From assembly GCA_028688525.1 (NCBI GenBank), contig JAQTYA010000016.1:1-48150 (forward strand): a DNA stretch of 48,150 nucleotides, in the 5' to 3' direction. The stretch is from Methylococcus sp. GTDB taxonomy: Bacteria; Pseudomonadota; Gammaproteobacteria; Methylococcales; Methylococcaceae. The position numbers and the translations under genes were made by a program. Positions within the stretch are counted from its first letter, which is position 1. Every line of letters begins with the position of its first letter. This document shows, piece by piece, positions 1-8,326 of this stretch. The notes beneath the pieces were generated by a model. That model saw only the letters and a program-made list of their open reading frames with translations, had not been told where the DNA came from and made no database searches.

Positions 1-136
1 GAGTTGAAACTAAATGACAGGCTACGTATGATAAGGCGCATTGTCAATACATGTTATTGGCGATGTGTCCGGGACTGTGAAGTCTGGCATCGAGCACCCA
101 GGCCCATCCATTCACCATCATCGACCACGAAAGGGT

Positions 137-154
137 TATATAAACCGTACGGTT
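137..154. promoter_or_regulatory. Candidate operator/promoter upstream of sulP
   Basis: A perfect 12-bp palindrome, AACCGTACGGTT, lies at 143-154, directly after a TATATAA stretch at 137-143 that could serve as a -10 element. No good -35 hexamer is visible at the right distance. Such an arrangement would let a dimeric repressor cover a transcription start for the sulP-can genes. The rest of 1-250 shows no gene I can support. The palindrome is seen; the operator role is inferred. Confidence 0.3.
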
Positions 155-250
155 GATAAAAACCTACGAATTTGGTCTACTTAAACCATCCCTGGGTGCC
201 ATTGGACGATCAGCCACCGCTGGTCCGATGGTTCGCAGGAGCTTTAGCGT

Positions 251-1882
251 TTGGCTCAACCACACGAGTGGATAGCATCCATCATGGTCAAGAAACATCT
301 GGCTTACTATTTGGCGCACCTCGAACACGACATTCCGGCGGGTCTCGTCGTGTTCCTGGTAGCGTTACCGCTGTGTCTGGGCATCGCGCTGGCTTCCGGT
401 GCGCCCCTGCTTTCCGGCGTGGTGGCCGGGGTCATCGGCGGCATGGTGGTCACCTGGGTCAGCGGCTCTCAGCTGAGTGTATCGGGGCCGGCTGCGGGTA
501 TGACCCTCATCGTGCTGCAGGGGATAGAGAAACTCGGCGGCTTCGAACATTTTCTACTCGCCGTCATGCTCGCGGGCCTGATACAGCTCGCGCTCGGCTT
601 CCTCAGGGCCGGAACCATCGGCGCCTATTTTCCTTCGTCGGTTATCAAGGGCATGCTGTCCGCCATTGGGCTGATTCTTATCACCAAGCAGCTTCCGCAT
701 GCGCTCGGTTATGGCCGCGACATCCTCGGTGAGGAGACCTATCTGCCTCAAGACGCAGGGAATACGGTGACGGATCTGCTGCAAGCGATGAGTGCGGTTT
801 CGCCCGGCGCCACGGTAGTGAGCGCAGTGGCCATAGCGCTCATGCTGGTTTGGGAAACGCGCCCGATCCGCTCGATTCCGCTGCTGGCCCTGATCCCAGG
901 TCCACTTGCGGGTATCCTCTGGGCGGTGATATTCAAGCTGTCTGCCGAGGGTTCCGAGCTGGCGATCGCGCCGGAGCATCTGGTGCAGCTTCCCGATATC
1001 CATGGCTTCCAGGATCTAACCGGAAGGCTGAGCTTTCCCGAATTCACCCGCATCGCCGATCCGGCGGTGTACACCGCCGCCTTCACCATCGCCATCGTCG
1101 CCAGCCTCGAAACTCTGCTGAGCCTGGAGGCGGTGGACAAGCTGGACCCTCTGAAGCGGATCGCACCGACCGATCGCGAGCTGAAGGCGCAAGGCATCGG
1201 CAACCTGCTCGCCGGACTCCTGGGCGGTCTGCCGCTCACCGCGGTCATCGTGCGTTCTTCAGCGAACATCGACGCCGGCGGGCGGACTAAGGTGGCCTGT
1301 TTCGTCCATGGCGTCCTGCTGCTCCTGAGCGTCGGCTTTCTCGCCCACTACCTGAATCATATCCCCCTGGCCGCCTTGGCTGCGATTTTGCTGATGACGG
1401 GCTACAAACTGGCCAAGCCGGGTATCCTGATAAAGATGTACCGTCAGGGTGCACCCCAGTTCATTCCTTACATAGTGACGGTCGTGTCGATCCTGGCGAC
1501 GGATTTGCTCAAGGGCATTGCGGTTGGCATGGTATGCGGCGTGTATTACGTCATCCGGGCGAACTTCCACGCGGCTATCGCCCTCACCCAAAACGGCAAT
1601 CACTATCTGCTGCGTTTGCGGAAAGACGTGTCGTTTTTGAACAAGGCTCTGCTGCGAGAACTGCTTGCCGAAATTAGACCGGGCAGCGAGCTGATCATCG
1701 ACGGCACTTACGCCGAATTCGTAGACCACGACATTCTCGAGACCATTGAAGATTTCGCTCGGGCGGCGCCCGACGACCGGATAACGGTGCACTTGAACAA
1801 TCTCAAGCTGGGGCCGGACCGCTCCCATAAAACCCAGGTACTGCCAGATCAGGCCGCCGGCTTGTGCAAAACTCCCGGCTAG
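251..1882 (+). CDS. SulP family anion transporter, probable bicarbonate uptake
   Basis: A polytopic inner-membrane permease of the SulP/SLC26 family. The N-terminal signature running from an IPAG motif through LPLCLGIALASGAPL is typical of the SulP subgroup often paired with carbonic anhydrase, and about ten to twelve hydrophobic segments follow. The last roughly 75 residues resemble a cytoplasmic STAS domain. The start is uncertain: TTG at 251 has AGGAG at 237-241, nine bases away, while ATG at 284 gives the N-terminus usual for the family (MVKK...) but lacks a clear ribosome site. The carbonic anhydrase gene begins 36 bp downstream, so the likely substrate is bicarbonate, although sulfate or another anion cannot be excluded from sequence. 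Confidence 0.85.
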   Translation: MAQPHEWIASIMVKKHLAYYLAHLEHDIPAGLVVFLVALPLCLGIALASGAPLLSGVVAGVIGGMVVTWVSGSQLSVSGPAAGMTLIVLQGIEKLGGFEHFLLAVMLAGLIQLALGFLRAGTIGAYFPSSVIKGMLSAIGLILITKQLPHALGYGRDILGEETYLPQDAGNTVTDLLQAMSAVSPGATVVSAVAIALMLVWETRPIRSIPLLALIPGPLAGILWAVIFKLSAEGSELAIAPEHLVQLPDIHGFQDLTGRLSFPEFTRIADPAVYTAAFTIAIVASLETLLSLEAVDKLDPLKRIAPTDRELKAQGIGNLLAGLLGGLPLTAVIVRSSANIDAGGRTKVACFVHGVLLLLSVGFLAHYLNHIPLAALAAILLMTGYKLAKPGILIKMYRQGAPQFIPYIVTVVSILATDLLKGIAVGMVCGVYYVIRANFHAAIALTQNGNHYLLRLRKDVSFLNKALLRELLAEIRPGSELIIDGTYAEFVDHDILETIEDFARAAPDDRITVHLNNLKLGPDRSHKTQVLPDQAAGLCKTPG

Positions 1883-1918
1883 AACGGCCCTATCCCTATC
1901 GGACACACGAGGAGCGCC

Positions 1919-2563
1919 ATGGAACACTTCGAGAAAATGTTGCTGGAAAACAAGGCATGGGCCAAGGAGAAGGTGCTCAGAGAGCCCGATTATTTCCAGC
2001 GCCTGAGCGTCGACCAGAATCCAGGTGTGCTCTGGATTGGCTGTTCCGACAGCCGGGTACCTGCCGAAATTGTGGTGCATGCCCAGCCCGGCGAGATATT
2101 CGTCCATCGGAACATAGCCAACCAATTGATTACTACCGATTTCAACGGCCTGAGCGTGTTGCAATACGCGGTAGACGTCCTCCGCGTCCGCGACGTCATC
2201 GTCTGCGGACATTACAACTGCGGCGGTATCCGGGCGGCGCTGCAGAAGCAGAACGCCAAGCTTCTGCTCGTGAACAAATGGCTAAAACACGTGAAGGACA
2301 TCTACCGGCTGCATGAGGAAGAGATAGAGGCCTTGGGCAGCGAAGAAGAGAAGGCGAGACGTCTAGTCGAGCTGAACGTGATCGAGCAAGTCCGCAACCT
2401 AGCCCATACGTCGATTGTTCAGCAGAGCTGGCGGCAAGCGCGTCGGCCGATTTTGCACGGCTGGGTTTACGGCTTGGAGGACGGCCTCATCAAGCAATTG
2501 ACCACGGTGCCGCCGGGTAGCGCAGTTAGCCCCATTTACGAGTACGTCGATTTTCCCGAATAG
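1919..2563 (+). CDS. can: Beta-class carbonic anhydrase
   Basis: Catalyses interconversion of CO2 and bicarbonate in the cytoplasm. The 214-residue protein has the full beta-class zinc site: C42, D44 and R46 in the CSDSR motif, and H98 and C101 in GHYNCGG. These are the same positions as in E. coli Can, and the length is also typical. AGGAG at 1910-1914 sits just before the ATG. It follows the SulP gene closely and is very likely cotranscribed; SulP and carbonic anhydrase are neighbours or fused in many bacteria, which supports a joint role in inorganic carbon supply. Nothing in the motifs looks damaged. Confidence 0.95.
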   Translation: MEHFEKMLLENKAWAKEKVLREPDYFQRLSVDQNPGVLWIGCSDSRVPAEIVVHAQPGEIFVHRNIANQLITTDFNGLSVLQYAVDVLRVRDVIVCGHYNCGGIRAALQKQNAKLLLVNKWLKHVKDIYRLHEEEIEALGSEEEKARRLVELNVIEQVRNLAHTSIVQQSWRQARRPILHGWVYGLEDGLIKQLTTVPPGSAVSPIYEYVDFPE

Positions 2564-2610
2564 CGCGCGTATTCTGGCCGGGCTGCCCGCCTAGATTCCG
2601 GATACCCGCC

Positions 2611-3249
2611 ATGAACGACGAGCTCGACCCGAGCACCAGCGTCCGCCGCCGCTATGACCGCATAGCGCCGGTGTTCGATCTCATCGAAAGCGTCATGGAA
2701 CGGATGTGGTTCAAACCGTGGCGTAGCCGCGTCTGGAGCCTTGTGGAGGGCGAGCGTGTCCTCGAGGTGGGCGTAGGGACGGGGAAAAATATGCCGTTCT
2801 ATCCGACGAATCGCAGCATCCTCGCTGTGGATTTCAGCGAAAAAATGTTGCAGCGGGCTCGCAGCCGGGCGATCCGGCTCGGTCTGCCGGTCGAACTCGA
2901 ACTCATGGATATCCAGGCCCTACGGTTTTCAGACGGCCTGTTCGATACGGCGGTCGGCACCTTCGTGTTCTGCTCGGTGCCAGATCCCCTACTAGGCTTG
3001 AGCGAGCTGCGGCGGGTGCTGAAGCCCGGCGGCAAGCTCATCCTGCTGGAGCATGTCCGTTCCGACTACGAGCCGGTGGGGCGGGCGATGGACCGGCTCG
3101 ACCCTTGGGTATCCCGCCTGGTCGGCGCCCATATCAACCGCCCCACGGCGGCAAGCGTAGAAGCCGCGGGATTCGGGGTGGAGAAAGTGGAGCGGCTGAA
3201 TGCGCTGGTGCGGCTGATCGAAGCTCGCAATCCTGTCATCGAGCGCTAG
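2611..3249 (+). CDS. Class I SAM-dependent methyltransferase (UbiE/PmtA-like)
   Basis: A 212-residue soluble methyltransferase. Motif I (VLEVGVGTGKNM, near residues 50-61) and the acidic residue of motif II (AVDFS) bind S-adenosylmethionine; LKPGGKLILLEH is the usual post-motif strand. The N-terminal pattern RRRYDRIAPVFD is shared by UbiE-like and phospholipid N-methyltransferase-like enzymes, so lipid or quinone methylation is possible, but the substrate cannot be decided here. It lies 47 bp after can and may be in the same operon. Its last 14 bases overlap the end of the convergent gene on the other strand, leaving no room for a terminator between them. Confidence 0.75.
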   Translation: MNDELDPSTSVRRRYDRIAPVFDLIESVMERMWFKPWRSRVWSLVEGERVLEVGVGTGKNMPFYPTNRSILAVDFSEKMLQRARSRAIRLGLPVELELMDIQALRFSDGLFDTAVGTFVFCSVPDPLLGLSELRRVLKPGGKLILLEHVRSDYEPVGRAMDRLDPWVSRLVGAHINRPTAASVEAAGFGVEKVERLNALVRLIEARNPVIER

Positions 3250-4459
3250 CGGGCCGACACCCCATCCAAGCCAGCAGCACCCACAGCAGCACGTTGGCGG
3301 CGGACGTGGCGAGCAATAGCGGGTTGGCTCCGTCTATGTAATAGATTTTATCGAGGCTCAATTCGAAAACCTGCACGATGTTGGCGCAGAGCGTCGCGCT
3401 GAAGCCCGCGAGCAACCACAGCGCCCGGCGGTCGCGGCTGAGCAGATAAAAGGCGAGCAGCATGGCCAAGGCCGGGAACAAATAACGCTCGTGCATCTTG
3501 GTCGACCAGACGAAGACCGAGGCCGGGAGGAAGGCCGCCAGGTAAACGAAACGCGAGGGCGCGCCCCTGCGCCAGGCGATCCAAGCCGAAAAAGCGACGA
3601 TAGCGGCGAGAAAAACGATACCCCAGGTTTTGAAACTCAGGAACAGCAAATTCTGGGACAGTTCTACCGCATTGCCCCCGACCAGCGCAAAAAAATTGCA
3701 GGCATTCAAGCTTGCATAGGGGTAAGAGGCGAGAGTGGATGCATATTTGCCGATGACCCAGGCCGGGCCGTCCTGAGCGGCGAAGGGCAGAACACCGAGC
3801 GTAAAAGCCGCGGTGCCCGCACCGGCGAACGCCATAAGCTCCCGTAGCGCGCCTCCTTGGCGCTGGCGGAACAGACGGTCGGCGAACCACAGCAACGGCA
3901 CCGGGCCGAAGATCAGAGCCTGCGGCTTGACCAATAGAGCGACGGCAAAGGCGGCGCCGGAAGCGCCTGGCCGCCGTTCCAGCCAGAGTACGCCGAGCAG
4001 GACGAATAACGTAAATACGCCGTCGACTTGTCCCCAGACGGCAGAGTCGGCGATTACGGCTGGGTTCAGCGCATAAGCAGCGGCGATCGCCAACGGCCAC
4101 CAGCCGCCTAAACGGCCTATAGCCGCCCGGTAGAACACCCAAGCCGTGGCGAGGTCCGCGAGTATCGCCGGCAGTTTCAGCAGCGTCAGGAAAGCCTTGG
4201 ATTCCCAGCCGAGCTCCAGCCACGCACGCAGCTTCCCGATGCCCCAAAGAACGTAGATATAACCTGGCGGATAATCGGCGAAATAGCCCGGACTATAAAA
4301 TCCTAGCAGCCCTTCCGCCGCATGCCCGGCCCAGGCGCTGAAAGTGCCGATGTCGATGGAATGGCCTTTGAACCAGACCGCCAGCACGATGCGGATCACC
4401 AAGCCGTAGCCCAGTATTGCAAGGAACCCCGAGCGGAGTTCAGAGGTTGATCTTTCCAA
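3236..4459 (-). CDS. GT-C fold integral membrane glycosyltransferase
   Basis: A 407-residue polytopic membrane protein with about ten to eleven hydrophobic segments. An early loop holds the acidic pair DIGTFSAW and a later one has YFADYPPGY; acidic loops and KMHERYLFP near residue 325 are typical of polyprenol-phosphate-sugar dependent GT-C mannosyl- or glucosyltransferases, including the GT87-like group. It would add a sugar on the periplasmic face during exopolysaccharide or glycolipid synthesis. It is the last gene of the minus-strand EPS operon. Its start overlaps the end of the upstream fusion gene by 20 bp; the start codon is TTG with only a weak upstream GGCGG, so the exact N-terminus is open. 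Confidence 0.7.
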   Translation of the reverse strand: MERSTSELRSGFLAILGYGLVIRIVLAVWFKGHSIDIGTFSAWAGHAAEGLLGFYSPGYFADYPPGYIYVLWGIGKLRAWLELGWESKAFLTLLKLPAILADLATAWVFYRAAIGRLGGWWPLAIAAAYALNPAVIADSAVWGQVDGVFTLFVLLGVLWLERRPGASGAAFAVALLVKPQALIFGPVPLLWFADRLFRQRQGGALRELMAFAGAGTAAFTLGVLPFAAQDGPAWVIGKYASTLASYPYASLNACNFFALVGGNAVELSQNLLFLSFKTWGIVFLAAIVAFSAWIAWRRGAPSRFVYLAAFLPASVFVWSTKMHERYLFPALAMLLAFYLLSRDRRALWLLAGFSATLCANIVQVFELSLDKIYYIDGANPLLLATSAANVLLWVLLAWMGCRPASAR

Positions 4460-5660
4460 GTTTTTGCCGCCAGACGCGATAGAGGAAGAGGGGGTTGCCG
4501 ATGATATAGCGCCGCCACATGCGTGTCGGCTCTTGGAGCAGGCGCCAGCTCCATTCCAGTCCGATTTCCCGCATCCACAGCGGCGCCCGCGGAATCCAGC
4601 CCGAATAGAAATCGAACAGTCCGCCTACGCCCATGGCGACTTTGGGCGCCAGCCGGTCGCGGTGCCGCCACAGCCAGAGCTCCTGACGGGGAACGCCGAA
4701 GGCGACCAGCAGGATGTCGGCGCCGGAACGGTTGATCGTTTCGACGACTTCGGGTTCGTCATCTTCCCCAAAATAGCCGTCGCGGGTTCCCGCGATCTTC
4801 AGGGCCGGAAAGCGTTGCCGCATGTTGTCCGCAGTCAGTGCCGCGATGCCTGGCCTTGCGCCCAGCAGATAGAGGGACAAACCCTCCTCGGCGCAGCGCT
4901 CGCACAAACGCGGAAATAAGTCGGAGCCATTGACGTTGGCGCGCAGGCTGACCCCCAGCATCCGGCAGCCGAGGCGGATGCCGATGCCGTCCGGCAGAAC
5001 TCGATCCGCCGCCTTCAAAATGCTCCTGTATTCCGGATTGACGCAGGCGATGTTGAGGCAATCGGGGTTGACGAAGGCAAGGATAGCGGCACGGTCGCCG
5101 CGGACTCGCTCGGCGATCCAGTCGATTGCCTCCGCCATGGTGGTGTTGGCGATGGGGACGCCGAAGAACTGCAGAATATCCGGCGCCGGACTCTCGGTAT
5201 TTCCTGCAAGCAGCTGGCTGACACAGGCGCGCAGGACTAAGCCGAAATTGTGCTTCACCGATTGCATGGCGTGGAACTCGCGGTCCAGCGCTTCCTCGTC
5301 TTCGTAGGCGATGCCGACTTGGGCGCGCAGCGTATAAGGCGAAACCAGGCCGGGCCGCATTTCGAAGCGGATACGGCCGGAGGCGGGGATCGCCGCGGCT
5401 TCTTCGGCAGTCAAGGGCCGTGGGCCGGCGAAGGCCATCTCGCCGCGCAGGATGTTTAGCAGCACCGGCAGTCCGGCGCCGGGCGCGTCGTCGGCGAAGT
5501 GCAGGCGCCGGAACGGCGCCCCGAACCGCCCGACCAGATCGGTGCCGGAAAATAGTCGCCCGCTACGCAGTATCGACACCAGGGCGCGGACCGCCAGGAC
5601 CGGAGCGAGGACGATCAGCAGCGCCGCTGCCAGGACGAAATCGATGGCTCTGAGCTTCAT
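4440..5660 (-). CDS. Sugar transferase / WecG-TagA glycosyltransferase fusion
   Basis: A 406-residue fusion. Residues 1-150 resemble the polyprenol-phosphate sugar transferase (WcaJ/PglC) family: a membrane segment near 8-30, then NILRGEMAFAGPRPL at 69-83. Residues about 162-400 form a complete GT26 WecG/TagA domain with VNPDCLN (197-203), VLPDGIGI including D224, AFGVPRQE and GVGGLFDFYSGW. The first half is shortened: the stretch that normally holds the KFRSM motif, the catalytic Asp-Glu pair and SLDELPQL is reduced to about a dozen residues, so it may not initiate synthesis itself. The gene overlaps its upstream neighbour by ATGA and its downstream one by 20 bp. Confidence 0.8.
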   Translation of the reverse strand: MKLRAIDFVLAAALLIVLAPVLAVRALVSILRSGRLFSGTDLVGRFGAPFRRLHFADDAPGAGLPVLLNILRGEMAFAGPRPLTAEEAAAIPASGRIRFEMRPGLVSPYTLRAQVGIAYEDEEALDREFHAMQSVKHNFGLVLRACVSQLLAGNTESPAPDILQFFGVPIANTTMAEAIDWIAERVRGDRAAILAFVNPDCLNIACVNPEYRSILKAADRVLPDGIGIRLGCRMLGVSLRANVNGSDLFPRLCERCAEEGLSLYLLGARPGIAALTADNMRQRFPALKIAGTRDGYFGEDDEPEVVETINRSGADILLVAFGVPRQELWLWRHRDRLAPKVAMGVGGLFDFYSGWIPRAPLWMREIGLEWSWRLLQEPTRMWRRYIIGNPLFLYRVWRQKLGKINL

Positions 5661-6175
5661 GTTTGACCGGCGGGCGCCTTTCGCGGCTTGATGCGAGCCG
5701 GCACGCCGACCGCCAGGCTGTTCGGCGGTACGTCCGTGATGACCACGGCGTTGGCGCCGATGACTGCGTCGTCGCCGATCCGTATCGGTCCCAGCACCTT
5801 GGCGCCTGCCCCGATGTCGACCCGGTTGCCGATGATCGGGGAACCGGGTTCGTTGGTGCGTTTGAGGCCGATCGTCACCCCGTTGCGGAGAGTCACGTCG
5901 TCGCCGATCACGGCGTCGCCGCTGATGATGATGTCGCCGAAATGCTCGATGGTGAGGCGCCGGCCGACCTGGGTTTCGCAGGGCAGGTCGATGCCGGTGA
6001 GAATCTGCGAGAGCAGTTTCAGCATCTTATAAAGGATGGAGAGCGGCAGCCTGAGCCAGCGCGAGCGAATCCGATAGCGCCAGCGCCCGAAACGGTAGAC
6101 CAGCATGACCCACAGACCTTGCCGGGTGATATGGCCGTCGTAGTTTTTCCAGTCTTCCCGGATATGCTCGAACAT
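5657..6175 (-). CDS. Serine acetyltransferase-like left-handed beta-helix acetyltransferase
   Basis: A 172-residue protein of the CysE/WcaB hexapeptide type. After an N-terminal helical part (FEHIREDWKNYDGH) it has repeated hexapeptides (IISGDAVIGDDVTLRNGVTIG...IGANAVVI) that build a left-handed beta-helix, and ends with AVGVPARI, the usual acetyl-CoA region. Its place among glycosyltransferase genes points to O-acetylation of the polysaccharide rather than cysteine synthesis. I chose ATG at 6175, which begins five bases after the stop of the preceding gene and matches the family start; an in-frame codon at 6229 would lie inside that gene. The 3' end overlaps the next gene by four bases. Confidence 0.8.
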   Translation of the reverse strand: MFEHIREDWKNYDGHITRQGLWVMLVYRFGRWRYRIRSRWLRLPLSILYKMLKLLSQILTGIDLPCETQVGRRLTIEHFGDIIISGDAVIGDDVTLRNGVTIGLKRTNEPGSPIIGNRVDIGAGAKVLGPIRIGDDAVIGANAVVITDVPPNSLAVGVPARIKPRKAPAGQT

Positions 6176-6180
6176 GGGAT

Positions 6181-7146
6181 TCACCAGGGTTGCGGCGGCG
6201 AGACGGTGCCTGCCGAGGTATCCAGCCATGCGCGGTTCCAGAGCCGGATCAACCCTTCGGATTCTTCAGCCTTGGCGGGCATGGCTTGGCGGTTTCTGGC
6301 TGCGCGCAGCCGGTGCCAAGTCTGTTCCAGGGTTTTGGCCAACCATACGCCTAGGACGCCGTGCCATTTGCGGTAATACAGCGCTTGGCTGCGCATCCGC
6401 CACAGCGTCAGCTGCGAGGCATGGGAGGAAAATTCCATTTCGCTCAGCGTCTTGGCGGATTCGCCGCCGAGGTGGGTGATCACCAGCTCCGGCCAGTACA
6501 TGATCTTGTAGCCGGCGGCCTTGATCCGCCGGCATAGATCGACTTCTTCGTAGTAAAGGAAGAAGCGGGGATCGAACAGGCCGATGCGGTCGATCAACTC
6601 GCGCCGCAGGATCGCGAAGGCGCCCGGTACCCAGTCCACTTCGGCTGCTTGCGCCGGATCGGCCCAAGTCCGGTCGAAACGCCCGAAGAACCTGGACTGG
6701 GGATAGCGGTAGGCCAGGCCGCTCAGAATGACCAACTCGTTGAGCAAAGAAGGAAACATGCGGGCCGAAGGCTGCCAGCTGCCGTCGGTGCCGACCAGCC
6801 GTCCTCCGGCCATGCCCACCTCGGGGGAGGCGTCCATGCGATGCAAGGCGCTGTCGAGAACGCCGGGGGCCAGATAGGCGTCGGTGTTAAGCAGAACCAG
6901 GTAACGTCCCGAGGCTTCATTGAACGCCAGGTTATTGGCATTACCGAAGCCTAAGTTGGTTTCGCTGCGGATCAGCCGGACTGCAGGGAACTCCGCGGCG
7001 AGCATATCCGCCGAACCGTCCTTTGAGGCGTTGTCCACCACCACGATTTCGACGTTCGGCTGTTTTCCTAGGCTCGCGAGGCATTGGCGCAGCAGGTCAC
7101 GGGTATTGAACGATACGATCAATACCGAAATATCAGGCTGAGTCAT
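6181..7146 (-). CDS. GT2 family glycosyltransferase (rhamnosyltransferase-like)
   Basis: A 321-residue cytoplasmic GT-A transferase. The N-terminus SVLIVSFNTRDLLRQCL binds nucleotide sugar, LLNTDAY is the DXD-type metal site (here NTD), NLGFGNANN is characteristic of rhamnosyltransferase-like GT2 enzymes, and FFLYYEEVDLCRRI contains the acidic pair that usually holds the catalytic base. It would transfer one sugar to the growing repeat unit on undecaprenyl diphosphate. Donor and acceptor cannot be read from sequence. Its start overlaps the end of the upstream gene by 14 bp, so translation is probably coupled. Confidence 0.85.
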   Translation of the reverse strand: MTQPDISVLIVSFNTRDLLRQCLASLGKQPNVEIVVVDNASKDGSADMLAAEFPAVRLIRSETNLGFGNANNLAFNEASGRYLVLLNTDAYLAPGVLDSALHRMDASPEVGMAGGRLVGTDGSWQPSARMFPSLLNELVILSGLAYRYPQSRFFGRFDRTWADPAQAAEVDWVPGAFAILRRELIDRIGLFDPRFFLYYEEVDLCRRIKAAGYKIMYWPELVITHLGGESAKTLSEMEFSSHASQLTLWRMRSQALYYRKWHGVLGVWLAKTLEQTWHRLRAARNRQAMPAKAEESEGLIRLWNRAWLDTSAGTVSPPQPW

Positions 7147-8317
7147 CGCCGTGGCTCCGTTCGGTGCGTACCCAGGCGGCCTGCTTGCCGGCGGAGGCCA
7201 ACAGGCGTTTGCCGAGGGTGAGTTTCCATAAAATATAGAAAGGCGCGCCGGCCAAAGCGGCCCAGTCGCGCCAACCCGCGCCTCCTACCGCCAGCGCGGC
7301 GGCGACGTGCAAGCCCACCATGCCGAGGCCGCAAGCCGCCAGCACTTGGCCGGGAGGCCACGGCACGGCCAGCGCCGAGAGCAGCAGAATCACATGGAAA
7401 GCGAGCGGCAGCAGCAGGAGTTCCAGCAGGGGTTCGAGCAGCTTCCAGCGCCCTGCCGCCACCTGCCGCATCAGCGGCGGCACTTGTTCCCGGATCATCC
7501 GGAAGCGTCCGCCCTCCCACCGGGCCCGCTGGCTCGAGGCCACTGCCCCGGTGGCCGGCATCGGCGACCATACCGTGGTCGCATCGCAGAAGCGGACGCG
7601 CCGCCCGGATTGCACCAACCGGATGTGGTATTCCAGATCTTCGGCGATGGAGCCGGCGTCGAAGGGCACGGCCTCCAGGGTGCGCCGGTGCAGGGCGAAA
7701 CCGCTGCCGAGTATGCCCACCGACCAGCCCCAGTATTCCCGCCCGCGCGGCCGCAGGACGTTGAAGGCCAGCCAAGCCACGTGCATCAGCCGGGCGCGGG
7801 TGGATTGTTCCGGATTGGACACGCGGTAGCGGGTCTGTGCCGCGTCGGCGCCGTCCTGGAACAGCGCCGCGAGTTCGGCGATAAAGTTGGCCTCGACCCG
7901 GGTATCCGCATCCACGACCACGAGGACGTCGTGGTTTTCAAGTAGCAGGATCGAAAAGGCGAAATCCAGGGCATAGCCCTTGCCGCGCCGTTCCGGATCG
8001 TTGCGGACCAGAACCCGCGCGCCGGCCGCTTGCGCGCGCTCCGCCGTGTCGTCGCTGCAATTATCGGCGATGACAGCCACGCTCACTGTGTGAGGACCGG
8101 GGGCGGCCTGGCCGATGCCTTGTAGGCAGGATGTGATGCCGGGCGCTTCGTCGTGCGCGGGGATGACGATACAGAAGCGTAAGGGGGCGCCCGTTGGCCG
8201 AACCTTTCGGGCCGGCAGCAGACCGCCCAGCGTGAGCATGGCGAGTTCCAAGGTACCGGGCAGGGTGGCTGCGGTGAGCGCGAGGCCGGGGAGCGCGAAT
8301 AAGGATGCAATCGGCAT
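7133..8317 (-). CDS. Membrane GT2 glycosyltransferase
   Basis: A 394-residue transferase with an N-terminal hydrophobic segment, a GT2 core and C-terminal membrane helices (about residues 300-365). The core shows CIVIPAHDEAPG, VVVDADTRV (DXD) and, further on, EDLEYHIRL with the catalytic Asp and SSQRARWEGGR, a QRxRW-like motif. This combination is the one seen in processive-type GT2 enzymes such as the cellulose and hyaluronan synthase group, though the length is nearer to single-addition membrane GT2 proteins. It is separated by nine bases from the gene before it. Confidence 0.8.
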   Translation of the reverse strand: MPIASLFALPGLALTAATLPGTLELAMLTLGGLLPARKVRPTGAPLRFCIVIPAHDEAPGITSCLQGIGQAAPGPHTVSVAVIADNCSDDTAERAQAAGARVLVRNDPERRGKGYALDFAFSILLLENHDVLVVVDADTRVEANFIAELAALFQDGADAAQTRYRVSNPEQSTRARLMHVAWLAFNVLRPRGREYWGWSVGILGSGFALHRRTLEAVPFDAGSIAEDLEYHIRLVQSGRRVRFCDATTVWSPMPATGAVASSQRARWEGGRFRMIREQVPPLMRQVAAGRWKLLEPLLELLLLPLAFHVILLLSALAVPWPPGQVLAACGLGMVGLHVAAALAVGGAGWRDWAALAGAPFYILWKLTLGKRLLASAGKQAAWVRTERSHGDDSA

Positions 8318-8326
8318 GGCGGCGAA

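Noticed and set aside
1259-2212. 317-codon minus-strand frame across the end of sulP and into can
   Set aside because: It spans two real genes on the other strand, and its translation lacks any motif or ribosome site.
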